Positions 7,908 to 17,228 of a stretch of 64,000 nucleotides of DNA are shown piece by piece. How positions within the stretch are numbered: the stretch's first letter is position 1; each line of letters begins with the position of its first letter. The notes under the pieces were generated by a model. That model had not been told where the DNA came from. It made no database searches and saw nothing but the letters and a program-made list of their open reading frames with translations. The DNA is from Nibrella saemangeumensis (GTDB lineage Bacteria; Bacteroidota; Bacteroidia; Cytophagales; Spirosomataceae): the NCBI RefSeq assembly GCF_039541915.1, contig NZ_BAABHD010000022.1, forward strand, positions 1 to 64,000, written 5' to 3'. The position numbers and the translations under genes are program-made.

Positions 7908-10900
7908 ATGAACAAATCACTACCCTTAGCGTTGGCGACCAGCCTGCTGCTGGGTCTTCCGCCGGCTGTAACGGGACAGACGCTGGCCTTTGCCCAGCCC
8001 AAAAAGCGAGCCCTTGAATCAGTAAGCCCTGCCAGAACGCAATCGCTGAAGCAGGTACTGCTGGAGCTGAAGAATCAGTACGGGGTTGACATTCTCTTCG
8101 AAGAAACCGTCGTAGGCGATCGCTCAACAACCGTTACGATCAACCCGAAAGCTAAACTGGAAACAAACCTGAACGCCCTGCTGGAATCACAGGGGCTGCA
8201 CTTCAGGAAGCTCCGGCCAGACGCTTACCTGATTGTGGCCACCAAGCCTGAGGCAAAGAGAACTGGCCAGCTTACTGTTCCGGCCACTATTCCCGTGTCG
8301 GCCAGCAACGGTGCGGAATCGGTACTTACGCCCATGCTGATAGATCGGGAATTGACGTTAGCCGTATCCGATGTGCGTGTAGCGGGCCGGGTAACTGCCG
8401 AAAACGGTGAAGCGCTGCCGGGCGTAAGTGTTGTGCTGAAAGGTACTACCCGAGGCACCACAACCGATCCGAATGGCCGCTATGATATCAATGTGCCAGA
8501 CCGTAATGCCGTACTGGTATTCAGCTTTGTGGGATACGTCAGCCAGGAGATCACCGTCGGTAGCCGGTCGGCCCTGGATGTGCAACTGGCGGCCGATACC
8601 CGTTCGCTGAATGAGGTGGTCGTTATTGGCTACGGTACGCAGAAGAAAAGCGATCTGACCGGAGCGGTTTCAACCGTGCCGGTCGAGGAAATCCGGAAAA
8701 TAGCCGTTACCTCGCTCGACCAGGCCCTGCAGGGGCGGGCCGCCGGGGTACAGATCACGCAGAACTCCGGCGCTCCCGGTGGGTCAACGACCATCCGCAT
8801 CCGGGGTGGTAACTCGATTCAGGGCGACAATGAACCGCTTTACGTCATTGACGGGATTCCGTTCAAGAACGACAATGCCGGCAGCGGATCGAGTTTCAAC
8901 GTCCTGAGTACGCTGAACCCAAGTGATATAGAGTCTATTTCGGTGCTAAAAGATGCCTCATCCACGGCCATCTATGGCTCACGCGGGGCCAATGGCGTAG
9001 TAATTATCACCACGAAGCGGGGTAGGGCCGGCCGGTCGACGGTTAACTTAGAAACGTATTACGGGGTGCAGCACGTACGCCGAAAATATCCGGTGCTGAA
9101 TGCCCGCGAGTACGCCCAGTTTGTTAATGATGCCAACACCAACGAAGGCCGCGCTGCCGTGTACACCCCAGCGCAGGTAGAGGCTTTTGGCGAAGGAACC
9201 GACTGGCAGAATGAGATTTTTCGCTCAGCTCCGATTTCGAACTACCAGCTGACGATGAGTGGCGGTGACGAACGAACACAATATGCGATTGCCGGTGGCT
9301 ATTTTAACCAGCAGGGCATTGTGGCTAACTCTGATTTTGAGCGCTATTCGTTCCGGCTTAATCTGGACCGGAAACTGACGGGCAAAATCAAGATCGGGAA
9401 CAGCCTGACGGTGAACCGAACCAAAACCAACCAGTCGCGTACGGACGGTGATCTGGGCAGTGCCGGGCTGGTTACCATGGCTGCGCTGCAGTTTCCGCCG
9501 ATTCTGCCCGTCTATAATCCCGACGGATCGTACCTGGTTACGCATCCGGCGCTGAACTTCACCGCTGATAATCCGGCGGCACTGGCCCGCGAGAGCCGGA
9601 ACCTGAACACGGCGTACCGGATATTCGGAAACGTGTTTGGAGAATACCAGATCATGGAGGGCCTGAGCCTGAAGGTGCTGCTTGGACTGGATGCCATCCT
9701 GCAGAAACAGGACTCCTACCTGCCCCGCAGTGTGTCCAGCGGTTTGGCCCAGGGGGGCGTTGCTTCGCTGACCAACCGGCAATCGGCAACGTGGCTCAAC
9801 GAGAACCTGTTGACGTACAACAGGACTTTCGGAGAAGTACATAGCATCGGGGCGCTCTTGGGGTACACCCAACAGGCTAACCGTACCGAGGCTAATACCG
9901 CGGCCTCCCGTAACTTCGTCAATGATAACCTGGGAACGGGTAACCTCGGTTCCGGTTCTGTCGCGCTGGTGCCTTCATCCAGTATTGGCACCTGGGGGCT
10001 GGAGTCGTATTTGGCGCGGGTCAACTACGGTTACCGCGACAAATACCTGATTACAGCTTCGTTCCGGGCCGATGGTTCATCCCGATTCGGGGCCAACAAG
10101 CGGTTCGGGTACTTCCCGTCGGCTGCGGTAGCCTGGCGGGTGTCTGAAGAAGATTTTCTGAAAAATGTTTCTGTGCTCAGCGACCTGAAACTCCGGGCTA
10201 CTTACGGTCTGACCGGTAATCAGGATGGTATCGGCAACTACCCGGCCTATTCGCTGCTCAGTACGCAGAACTATGTGTTCGGTAATGCGGTGTCGACCGG
10301 CATTGGACCCAGCCAGATTGCCAATCCGGATTTGTCCTGGGAAACCACCGCGCAGGCTGATCTGGGACTGGACCTGGGACTACTCAACAACCGCATTACA
10401 GTAACGGCTGATGTGTACCTCAAACGGACAAAAGACCTGCTCCTTAACGTGACCATTCCGAGTACATCAGGCTTCTCGAGCGCGATTAAGAACCTTGGCC
10501 GGGTGGAGAACAAAGGGTTGGAGCTAAGTATTTCGTCCCGAAATATTGATGGTGCATTCAAGTGGAACACGGATCTGAATTTTGCCCTGAACCGGAACAA
10601 GGTGCTCGACATTGGTGGGGCTCCGCAGATTTTCGCCGGTCAGGTGGCTAACATTGCCCAAAACATCAACTCAGGTATTATCCGGGTTGGTGAGCCGCTC
10701 GGGTCATTCTATGGGTACGTCACCAACGGCCTGTACCAGTCTACCGATGAACTGGTGGCGTTGGTCGATGCGCAGGCCCGAAAGCCAGGTGACCGCAAGT
10801 ACCTGGACCTGAACGGCGACAAACGAATCGACGATAATGACCGCACGATCATTGGGCGAGCCCAGCCTAAGTTTTTGGGCGGTATCAACAACACGTTCTC

Positions 10901-11360
10901 TTACAAAGGCTTCGAACTGACTGCCTTCTTTCAGGGCGTATACGGCAACCAGATCCTGAACGCCAACCGCTTTGAACTGGAGTACCTGAACGGTACCAAT
11001 AATCAAAGCCGGGATATGCTCAACCGCTGGACTCCGACGAATACGAATACCGATATTCCGCGGGCGTCGACCACCCGGCCTGCCAACCGCATTTCGACAC
11101 GGCAGATTGAGGATGGTTCATACCTGCGGCTGAAGAACCTGCAACTGGCGTACAATCTGCCGGCACCGGTGCTGAATACTTTAAAAATTGCTTCGTTGAG
11201 GGTGTATGCCACCGCGCAGAATTTTGCCACCTGGACGAAATACTCAGGCTATGATCCGGAGGTAAACCGGTTCGGGCAGGATAGCCGGAGCCAGGGTTTT
11301 GATTACGCCAGTTATCCCGCTGCCAAGACCTGGATGCTTGGCCTTAATGTAGGTTTCTAA
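7908..11360 (+). CDS. SusC/RagA-family TonB-dependent transporter with N-terminal STN signalling domain
   Basis: A 1150-residue outer-membrane transporter. A signal peptide (MNKSLPLALATSLLLGLPPAVTGQ) is followed by an STN domain at about 45-105 (LKQVLLELKNQYGVDILFEE... LESQGLHFRKL), a carboxypeptidase-regulatory domain at 155-230 (VAGRVTAENGEALPGVSVVLKG), the SusC-specific plug start NEVVVIGYGTQKKSDLTGAV, and a full barrel ending in MLGLNVGF. SusC proteins import glycans or other large ligands together with a SusD lipoprotein, whose gene starts 14 bp downstream. The STN domain couples ligand uptake to the FecR/sigma pair directly upstream, so this transporter is probably both importer and sensor. 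The second SusC of the window (35969) has no STN domain. Confidence 0.95.
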   Translation: MNKSLPLALATSLLLGLPPAVTGQTLAFAQPKKRALESVSPARTQSLKQVLLELKNQYGVDILFEETVVGDRSTTVTINPKAKLETNLNALLESQGLHFRKLRPDAYLIVATKPEAKRTGQLTVPATIPVSASNGAESVLTPMLIDRELTLAVSDVRVAGRVTAENGEALPGVSVVLKGTTRGTTTDPNGRYDINVPDRNAVLVFSFVGYVSQEITVGSRSALDVQLAADTRSLNEVVVIGYGTQKKSDLTGAVSTVPVEEIRKIAVTSLDQALQGRAAGVQITQNSGAPGGSTTIRIRGGNSIQGDNEPLYVIDGIPFKNDNAGSGSSFNVLSTLNPSDIESISVLKDASSTAIYGSRGANGVVIITTKRGRAGRSTVNLETYYGVQHVRRKYPVLNAREYAQFVNDANTNEGRAAVYTPAQVEAFGEGTDWQNEIFRSAPISNYQLTMSGGDERTQYAIAGGYFNQQGIVANSDFERYSFRLNLDRKLTGKIKIGNSLTVNRTKTNQSRTDGDLGSAGLVTMAALQFPPILPVYNPDGSYLVTHPALNFTADNPAALARESRNLNTAYRIFGNVFGEYQIMEGLSLKVLLGLDAILQKQDSYLPRSVSSGLAQGGVASLTNRQSATWLNENLLTYNRTFGEVHSIGALLGYTQQANRTEANTAASRNFVNDNLGTGNLGSGSVALVPSSSIGTWGLESYLARVNYGYRDKYLITASFRADGSSRFGANKRFGYFPSAAVAWRVSEEDFLKNVSVLSDLKLRATYGLTGNQDGIGNYPAYSLLSTQNYVFGNAVSTGIGPSQIANPDLSWETTAQADLGLDLGLLNNRITVTADVYLKRTKDLLLNVTIPSTSGFSSAIKNLGRVENKGLELSISSRNIDGAFKWNTDLNFALNRNKVLDIGGAPQIFAGQVANIAQNINSGIIRVGEPLGSFYGYVTNGLYQSTDELVALVDAQARKPGDRKYLDLNGDKRIDDNDRTIIGRAQPKFLGGINNTFSYKGFELTAFFQGVYGNQILNANRFELEYLNGTNNQSRDMLNRWTPTNTNTDIPRASTTRPANRISTRQIEDGSYLRLKNLQLAYNLPAPVLNTLKIASLRVYATAQNFATWTKYSGYDPEVNRFGQDSRSQGFDYASYPAAKTWMLGLNVGF

Positions 11361-11374
11361 CTCGTTTCGACATC

Positions 11375-12805
11375 ATGAAAAAGATAGTTATAACAAGCTT
11401 ATTAATCGCTTTCTCCATGTCGGGTTGCGAAGTGCTGAACCAAACGCCGGAGTCGAGTTTTACACCCGAGAATTTCTATCGCAATGCCGATGATGCCAAA
11501 GCCGCCGTTAGCACCGTCTATGACCCACTGAACAGCTCGAATATGTACGGGCAGGTCATGTGGATTCTGCAGGACCAGGCTACCGATGATTCGGAGTGGG
11601 GCGGAGGCCGTTCCACCGCAAACCAGGCCAAAAACGACCTCGACAAACATACCTTTACCCCCGCTACCAGTACGTTTCAGTCCTTGTGGACGACAGTCTA
11701 CCAGGGTATCAACCGGGCTAACGCCGTAATTGAACGAGTGCCGCCGATTGCCATGGACGAAGCCCTGAAGGCGCGTTACATTGCCGAGGCTAAATTCATG
11801 CGGGGCTTCTATTACTTTACGCTGGTTCGGTTATTCGGTGGTGTACCCCTGATGTTGAAAGAAACGACGTCGCTGAACGATCTGGCTGTGTCGCGGGCGT
11901 CGGCCGACGAAGTGTATAATCAGGTAATTCAGGATTTTACGGAGGCTGAAACTGCGTTACCGCCCTCGTATACTGGTGCAGACCGTGGTCGGGCTACTAA
12001 GGGAGCCGCCACCGCTTTCCTGTCAAAAGTATACCTGACCCGGAAAGACTGGGCTAAAGCGGCCGCTAAGGCTAAAGAGGTAATTGACTCTGGCGTATAT
12101 GATCTGTGGGCTACGTTCTCAGAAGCCTTTCTGATTGCTAACAAGAATGGTAAAGAAGCTGTATTTGAAATGCAGGCGCTGGGTGGCGGTTTCGGAGAAG
12201 GTAGCCTGATGCAGGGGTATATGCGTCCGCCGTTTGACCGGGTCAATGGTGTAGCCGGCTTCGGCGACGATCCGGTGACTGAAAACCTCTACAAGGCTTA
12301 CCGCCCGGAAGACAAGCGTCGTGACGTTACTATAAAAATGTACTCCGCTACCACGACGCCGGCGGCTCCGGCCAGTGTGGTTTATCCTGCTTACGTCTAT
12401 AAATACCTGGACCCGTCGGCAACCGCAAACGGGGAAGGCAGCAATAACTATCCAATTATCCGCTACGCCGATGTGCTGTTGATGTACGCCGAGGCACTTA
12501 ATGAGTTAAACGGACCCACACCGGAAGCCTATGCGGCTGTCAACCGTCTGCGCAGACGGGCGGGTCTCGCCGATCTGGCTGATATGACCAAGGATCAGTT
12601 CCGGGAAGCCGTGCTGCTGGAACGACGGCTTGAACTGGCCTTTGAGGGGCACCGCTGGTATGATCTGGCGCGTACAGGCCGGTTGATCAACGCTATAAAA
12701 GCGCAGAACCCGACTATTACGGTACCGGCCCATCATGTGCTGTTTCCGATTCCGCAAAGCGAAATCGATGTGAATTCGCAGTTGACGCAAAACCCTGGTT
12801 ATTAG
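11375..12805 (+). CDS. SusD/RagB-family nutrient-binding outer-membrane lipoprotein
   Basis: A 476-residue lipoprotein that forms the lid of the SusC barrel and binds the glycan at the cell surface. The N-terminus has a lipobox (AFSMSGC, Cys at about 18). The helical SusD fold is indicated by FYRNADDAKAAVSTVYDPL, ANAVIERVPP, AEAKFMRGFYYFTLVRLFGGVPL, YADVLLMYAEALNEL and LERRLELAFEGHRWYDLARTG; the protein ends with the typical NPGY. It is coupled to the SusC gene 14 bp upstream. An imperfect inverted repeat separates it from the next gene, which may tune downstream expression. Confidence 0.95.
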   Translation: MKKIVITSLLIAFSMSGCEVLNQTPESSFTPENFYRNADDAKAAVSTVYDPLNSSNMYGQVMWILQDQATDDSEWGGGRSTANQAKNDLDKHTFTPATSTFQSLWTTVYQGINRANAVIERVPPIAMDEALKARYIAEAKFMRGFYYFTLVRLFGGVPLMLKETTSLNDLAVSRASADEVYNQVIQDFTEAETALPPSYTGADRGRATKGAATAFLSKVYLTRKDWAKAAAKAKEVIDSGVYDLWATFSEAFLIANKNGKEAVFEMQALGGGFGEGSLMQGYMRPPFDRVNGVAGFGDDPVTENLYKAYRPEDKRRDVTIKMYSATTTPAAPASVVYPAYVYKYLDPSATANGEGSNNYPIIRYADVLLMYAEALNELNGPTPEAYAAVNRLRRRAGLADLADMTKDQFREAVLLERRLELAFEGHRWYDLARTGRLINAIKAQNPTITVPAHHVLFPIPQSEIDVNSQLTQNPGY

Positions 12806-12812
12806 AATTTAC

Positions 12813-12869
12813 CGTTCGGCTGCTTTCTGATTCAGATCGCTACATACCTGCTCAGATGGCGGCCGAACG
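12813..12869 (+). repeat. Imperfect inverted repeat between susD and the first oxidoreductase gene
   Basis: An 11-bp stem with one mismatch (12813-12823 with 12859-12869) and a long loop. No T-run follows, so it is not a standard terminator. It could be an mRNA-stabilising or attenuating stem between the transport and enzyme genes. Confidence 0.4.
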
Positions 12870-12884
12870 TTATTTATTGATCTT

Positions 12885-14561
12885 ATGAGAAGAAATACTT
12901 TTCTGTTAATACTCGCTGGTTTGGCCACACTGACAAGCTTCACGGTGCCTAACCGTCCCACTGCGGTTCAGCAGGCCGCGGTTCGGCGGGCCGATGTTAT
13001 TATCTACGGGGGAACTTCGGCAGCGGTCACAGCAGCTGTGCAGATTAAAAAGATGGGTAAATCTGTCATCGTTGTGTCACCCGACAAGCACCTGGGCGGG
13101 TTGTCGTCCGGTGGACTGGGCTTTACCGACACCGGTAATAAGGAGGTAATCGGCGGACTATCGCGGGAGTTTTATCAGCGGCTGTATCAGCATTACCAGC
13201 AGCCTGCCTCCTGGAAATGGCAGAAAAAAGAAGAATACGGCAACAAAGGGCAAGGGACGCCAGCTATTGATGGCAACGCCCGCACCATGTGGATCTTTGA
13301 GCCCCACGCGGCCGAAAAAGTTTTTGAAGACTTTATCCGCGAAAACCAGATTACCGTCTACCGCGACGAGTGGCTCGACCGTTCCGCCAACGGCGTGCAG
13401 AAACGCAACGGAGCCATTCGTCAGTTCCGGACCTTGAGCGGCAATGTCTACGAAGGGCAGATGTTTATCGACGCGACCTACGAAGGCGACCTGATGGCGG
13501 CAGCCGGGGTAAAGTACCATGTAGGTCGGGAGGCCAACAGCGTTTACGGCGAAACCTGGAATGGCGTGCAGCCGGATGCCCGCCACCACGGCCATTTCTT
13601 TAAAGCGCAGATCAGCCCGTATAAGGTGCCCGGCGATCCAAAAAGTGGCCTGTTGCCGGAGGTGTCGGCGGCCGGACCGGGGGAGAAAGGCATGGGCGAC
13701 AACAAAATCCAGGCCTACTGCTTTCGCATGTGCCTAAGCAACCACCCCGACAACCGGGTGCCGTTCCCCAAACCGGAAGGGTACAACCCCGCCCGGTACG
13801 AACTGCTGGCGCGGGTATTTGCTTCCGGCTGGCGCGAAACCTATAACAAGTTTGATCCGATCCCCAACCGGAAAACGGACACCAACAACCACGGCCCGTT
13901 TAGTACCGATTATTTAGGCAGGAACTACGACTATCCGGAAGCTACCTACGAGCGCCGGAAAGCAATCATTAAAGACCATGAACGCTACCAGAAAGGGCTG
14001 ATGTACTTTTTGCAGAACGACCCCAGCATTCCGGCCGATGTCCAGACCGAGATGAAGAAGTGGGGCCTGGCCAAAGATGAGTTTACCGACAACGGCAACT
14101 GGCCGCATCAGATCTACGTCCGGGAAGCCCGGCGTATGCTGGGTGTATTTGTTATGAAAGAAGCCGACGCGCTGGGTAAAACCAACGTGCCGAACCCGGT
14201 TGGTATGGGCTCTTACGCACTGGACGCCCATAACGCCCAGCGGTACGTGACCAAAGAAGGTTACGTGCAGAACGAAGGCGATATCGGCGTGCACCCAGAC
14301 CGGCCGTACTCCATTGCTTACGGCTCAATTCTGCCCAAGGAGCAGGAGTGTCGCAACCTGCTGGTGCCGGTCTGCGTATCCAGTTCACACATTGCGTACG
14401 GCTCGATCCGCATGGAGCCGGTGTTCATGATTCTGGGGCAGTCGGCGGCAACGGCGGCTGTGCTGGCAATTGAGAACAAAGTAAGTCCGCAGCAACTACC
14501 TTACGAAAAGTTGCGTGCCGTACTGCTCAAAGACGGGCAACGCTTAGAGTTGCAGCAATAA
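12885..14561 (+). CDS. Secreted FAD-dependent oxidoreductase (FAD_oxidored family)
   Basis: A 558-residue protein. A hydrophobic N-terminal export signal (MRRNTFLLILAGLATLTSFT) precedes a Rossmann FAD-binding motif (VIIYGGTSAAVTAAVQIKK) and the family motif HLGGLSSGGLGFTDTG. Other hallmarks are FIDATYEGDLMAAAGV, YVREARRMLG and SSSHIAYGSIRMEPVFMILGQSAATAA. Members of this family are frequent in Bacteroidota polysaccharide loci and are often annotated as xanthan-lyase-like or FAD-dependent oxidoreductases; specific substrates are rarely known. It lies 80 bp after SusD and 42 bp before a paralogue (14604). Oxidation of a sugar or related imported compound is an inference from context only. Confidence 0.85.
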   Translation: MRRNTFLLILAGLATLTSFTVPNRPTAVQQAAVRRADVIIYGGTSAAVTAAVQIKKMGKSVIVVSPDKHLGGLSSGGLGFTDTGNKEVIGGLSREFYQRLYQHYQQPASWKWQKKEEYGNKGQGTPAIDGNARTMWIFEPHAAEKVFEDFIRENQITVYRDEWLDRSANGVQKRNGAIRQFRTLSGNVYEGQMFIDATYEGDLMAAAGVKYHVGREANSVYGETWNGVQPDARHHGHFFKAQISPYKVPGDPKSGLLPEVSAAGPGEKGMGDNKIQAYCFRMCLSNHPDNRVPFPKPEGYNPARYELLARVFASGWRETYNKFDPIPNRKTDTNNHGPFSTDYLGRNYDYPEATYERRKAIIKDHERYQKGLMYFLQNDPSIPADVQTEMKKWGLAKDEFTDNGNWPHQIYVREARRMLGVFVMKEADALGKTNVPNPVGMGSYALDAHNAQRYVTKEGYVQNEGDIGVHPDRPYSIAYGSILPKEQECRNLLVPVCVSSSHIAYGSIRMEPVFMILGQSAATAAVLAIENKVSPQQLPYEKLRAVLLKDGQRLELQQ

Positions 14562-14603
14562 AAAGCCTTGTGTATCTCTGTGTAATAACCCTTCTTTTTT
14601 CCG

Positions 14604-16619
14604 ATGAAGTCCCTTATCTATTTCACAGCTACACTACTCCTGCTAACCAGCCCCCTGATCGCTCAACCCGTAGTTCGTACGGTCGATGTATGCGTCTACG
14701 GCGGTTCCTCTGGTGGTGTCATGGCCGCTTATGCCGCCAAAAAGATGGGCAAAACCGTTTTGCTGATTGAGCCGGGCCGTCATTTGGGCGGTCTGACAAC
14801 CGGTGGATTAGGCTATACCGACATCGGCAATAAATACGCTATCTCCGGCCTGGCGCTGGATTATTACCGGCGGCTTGGCAAACATTATGGTAACTTTGAG
14901 CAGTGGATTTTTGAGCCCAGTGTAGCCGAAAAGCTGTTCAAAGAATACATCAAGCGGGCCGATGTGCCCGTCGTATTCAACCACCGGATTGTGTCGGTGA
15001 AGAAGGTAAACGGGGCCATTGAGGAAATTACACTGGAGACACCCTTATCGTCGGTAGTGCACCCGGTTCGTGCCGTACGGGCAAAGATGTTTATCGATGC
15101 CTCCTACGAAGGCGACCTGCTGGCCAGGGCGGGGGTAAGCTATACCGTGGGCCGCGAAGCCAACAGCCAGTACAAGGAAACCTGGAACGGGGTTCAGCTG
15201 CTGGATAAACATCAGTTTCCTGATGGCATCGACCCGTACAAGGTGCCCGGTAAGCCGGAGAGTGGTTTGCTGTGGGGAATAAGCCCGGAGAAGGTAGCCG
15301 CAACGGGAGCCGGCGACAAAAAGGTGCAGGCTTATAATTTTCGCATCTGTCTGAGCAGTGATCCAACCAATATGCTGCCCATCACCCAGCCCGAAGGGTA
15401 CGACCCATCGAGGTACGAACTGCTGCTGCGCTATCTGGAAAAGAAACCTGCGAAAGATCTGTGGGGCTTTCTGAAGTTCGACCTCATGCCCAATAAAAAG
15501 ACCGACATCAACAACAACGGTCCCTTCTCGACCGACATGATCGGCATGAACTACGACTATCCCGAGGCCAGTTATGACCGCCGGGCGCAGATTCAGCGAG
15601 AACATGAGTTGTATACGAAAGGGCTGCTATACTTTATCGGGCACGACCCGCGCATGCCGGAGCATCTACGTAAAGAGATGCTCCGCTGGGGCTATCCAAA
15701 AGACGAGTATACGGACAACGGCCATTGGTCTCCCCAGATGTACGTCCGGGAAGCCCGGCGCATGATTGGCGAGTATGTGATGACGCAGGCCAACTGCGAA
15801 GGCAAAGACATAGTGAACGATGCCGTGGGTATGGCGGCTTACACCATGGATTCGCACAACTGCCAGCGGATCGTGATTGAGAAAAACGGCGTGAAGATGG
15901 TCAAGAACGAAGGGAATGTTGAGGTAGGAGGCTTTCCGCCTTACCCGATCAGCTACCGCTCGCTGGTGCCCAGGCAGGACGAGTGCAAAAACCTCCTGGT
16001 GCCGGTCTGCCTGTCGGCCAGCCACATTGCCTATGGCTCTATCCGGATGGAGCCGGTGTTTATGGTGCTGGGACAGTCGGCGGCTGTAGCGGCCAGTCTG
16101 GCCATCGACCAGAAACAGCCGGTACAGCGGGTCAACATAGCGGCTCTTCAGAAAATCCTGCGGGATAATCCGCTGCTCGATGGCAGCACACCCGATGTAG
16201 TCGTAGATAACGATGATGCTGGCCGGGTAACACTTACAGGCGACTGGAAGAAGGACAGTCGGGGCGGTTATGGGCGGTCACTGGTTATTGATGACACCAA
16301 AGGCCAGACAACCAAGACGGTCCGGTTTACACCCTCCCTGCCGAAAGCGGGTCAGTATGATGTCTATACCTACCTGCCGCGTCGGCCCGATGCCAGTTCC
16401 CAGACGACGCTGCTGATTGGCAACGGTAAAACAGCTCAGCCGGTGGTGCTGAAGCGCGATGCCGTGCAGGTGGTAGGCCAGACTTCCGGAACCTGGGTCA
16501 AAGTTGGGCGGTTTGCCCTGCCGGCGGGGCAGCAGTCGTACGTGGAGATCACCAACCAGCAGGCCGACGGAGCCGTAGTAGCCGATGCAGTACAATGGAT
16601 TGCCGTTAACGAAAAATAA
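14604..16619 (+). CDS. Secreted FAD-dependent oxidoreductase with C-terminal golvesin/Xly-CBD-like domain
   Basis: A 671-residue paralogue of the preceding protein. Signal peptide MKSLIYFTATLLLLTSPLIAQ, FAD-binding VCVYGGSSGGVMAAYAAKK and HLGGLTTGGLGYTDIG, then FIDASYEGDLLARAGV, YVREARRMIGEYVM and SASHIAYGSIRMEPVFMVLGQSAA. From about residue 530 it carries an extra beta-rich domain (VVVDNDDAGRVTLTGDW ... SYVEITNQQADGAVVADAVQW) like the golvesin/xanthan-lyase C-terminal domain, plausibly carbohydrate-binding. The first paralogue lacks this domain. Tandem duplication followed by gain or loss of the binding module is likely. It probably belongs to the same transcript as the SusCD genes. The substrate is unknown. 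Confidence 0.85.
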   Translation: MKSLIYFTATLLLLTSPLIAQPVVRTVDVCVYGGSSGGVMAAYAAKKMGKTVLLIEPGRHLGGLTTGGLGYTDIGNKYAISGLALDYYRRLGKHYGNFEQWIFEPSVAEKLFKEYIKRADVPVVFNHRIVSVKKVNGAIEEITLETPLSSVVHPVRAVRAKMFIDASYEGDLLARAGVSYTVGREANSQYKETWNGVQLLDKHQFPDGIDPYKVPGKPESGLLWGISPEKVAATGAGDKKVQAYNFRICLSSDPTNMLPITQPEGYDPSRYELLLRYLEKKPAKDLWGFLKFDLMPNKKTDINNNGPFSTDMIGMNYDYPEASYDRRAQIQREHELYTKGLLYFIGHDPRMPEHLRKEMLRWGYPKDEYTDNGHWSPQMYVREARRMIGEYVMTQANCEGKDIVNDAVGMAAYTMDSHNCQRIVIEKNGVKMVKNEGNVEVGGFPPYPISYRSLVPRQDECKNLLVPVCLSASHIAYGSIRMEPVFMVLGQSAAVAASLAIDQKQPVQRVNIAALQKILRDNPLLDGSTPDVVVDNDDAGRVTLTGDWKKDSRGGYGRSLVIDDTKGQTTKTVRFTPSLPKAGQYDVYTYLPRRPDASSQTTLLIGNGKTAQPVVLKRDAVQVVGQTSGTWVKVGRFALPAGQQSYVEITNQQADGAVVADAVQWIAVNEK

Positions 16620-16696
16620 AAGCTGTTGAGGAGTGAACAAACCGTTGACTACCAGGTTATACCTGCTGGATTTAAACGTATATATAATCAACGGTA

Positions 16697-17050
16697 ATGA
16701 AAAAGGTAATTATAATGGCGGCTGTGCTACTGGCTTCTTTTACAGTAGCTTCCGCGCAGGACGAGGTAAAGGAAAGTGCGAAGGCTACGGGCCGTCAGGC
16801 CAAGCGGACTGCGAAAGTCGCCGGTGAAAAAATAGGGCAGGGCGCTCGCAATACCGGTCGGGAAATTAAGGAAACGTCTACGGAGGTAGGTGATAAAGTA
16901 GAACGCGGAGCGAAGGCCACTGGCCGGGAGGTAAAGCAGGGTGCCAAGAAAGTTAGCACGGCTACCAAGCGCACGACAAAAAAAGCCCTTAATAAAACCG
17001 AACAGGGCCTGAAGAAGACAGAGGATAAGCTGGAAAATAATAACCGGTAA
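16697..17050 (+). CDS. Small exported Lys/Ala-rich helical repeat protein
   Basis: A 117-residue protein with a signal peptide (MKKVIIMAAVLLASFTVASAQ). The mature part is a very basic helical repeat: units such as KATGRQAKRTAKV, NTGREIKETS and KATGREVKQGAKK recur about every 11-15 residues up to TEQGLKKTEDKLENN. The pattern resembles LEA-like or apolipoprotein-like amphipathic helices, and no catalytic residues are evident. The function is unknown; a periplasmic or envelope stress or structural role is speculative. It follows the second oxidoreductase by 77 bp and may be on its own transcript, with the terminator at 17186-17220. Confidence 0.6.
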   Translation: MKKVIIMAAVLLASFTVASAQDEVKESAKATGRQAKRTAKVAGEKIGQGARNTGREIKETSTEVGDKVERGAKATGREVKQGAKKVSTATKRTTKKALNKTEQGLKKTEDKLENNNR

Positions 17051-17185
17051 CGGTAAAACTGCGGTCCGAAGAAATTTTTTAAACAACTTCGGCTCGTTCC
17101 CTGTTATATAGTTGTATTTCGCTTACTGACAGAATACTTGAAACGTATTCGTTACAAACAAACTGTCTACTAGGCGATTTTGAGG

Positions 17186-17220
17186 AACCAGATGACTTAG
17201 GTCATCTGGTTTTCTTTTTT
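17186..17220 (+). terminator. Rho-independent terminator
   Basis: A perfect 11-bp stem (17186-17196 with 17201-17211) with a 4-nt loop is followed by a T-rich run (TTTTCTTTTTT). It ends rightward transcription 136 bp after the small helical protein and just before the convergent GH31 gene. The stretch between the stop and this terminator holds a second nested stem (17128-17167). Confidence 0.9.
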
Positions 17221-17228
17221 GGTCCTCG

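Noticed and set aside
17087..17105. Short CCGAAG/CTTCGG pair near 17076-17094 considered as a terminator of the small helical protein gene
   Set aside because: Only six pairs, no T-run after it, and a far stronger terminator lies at 17186-17220.
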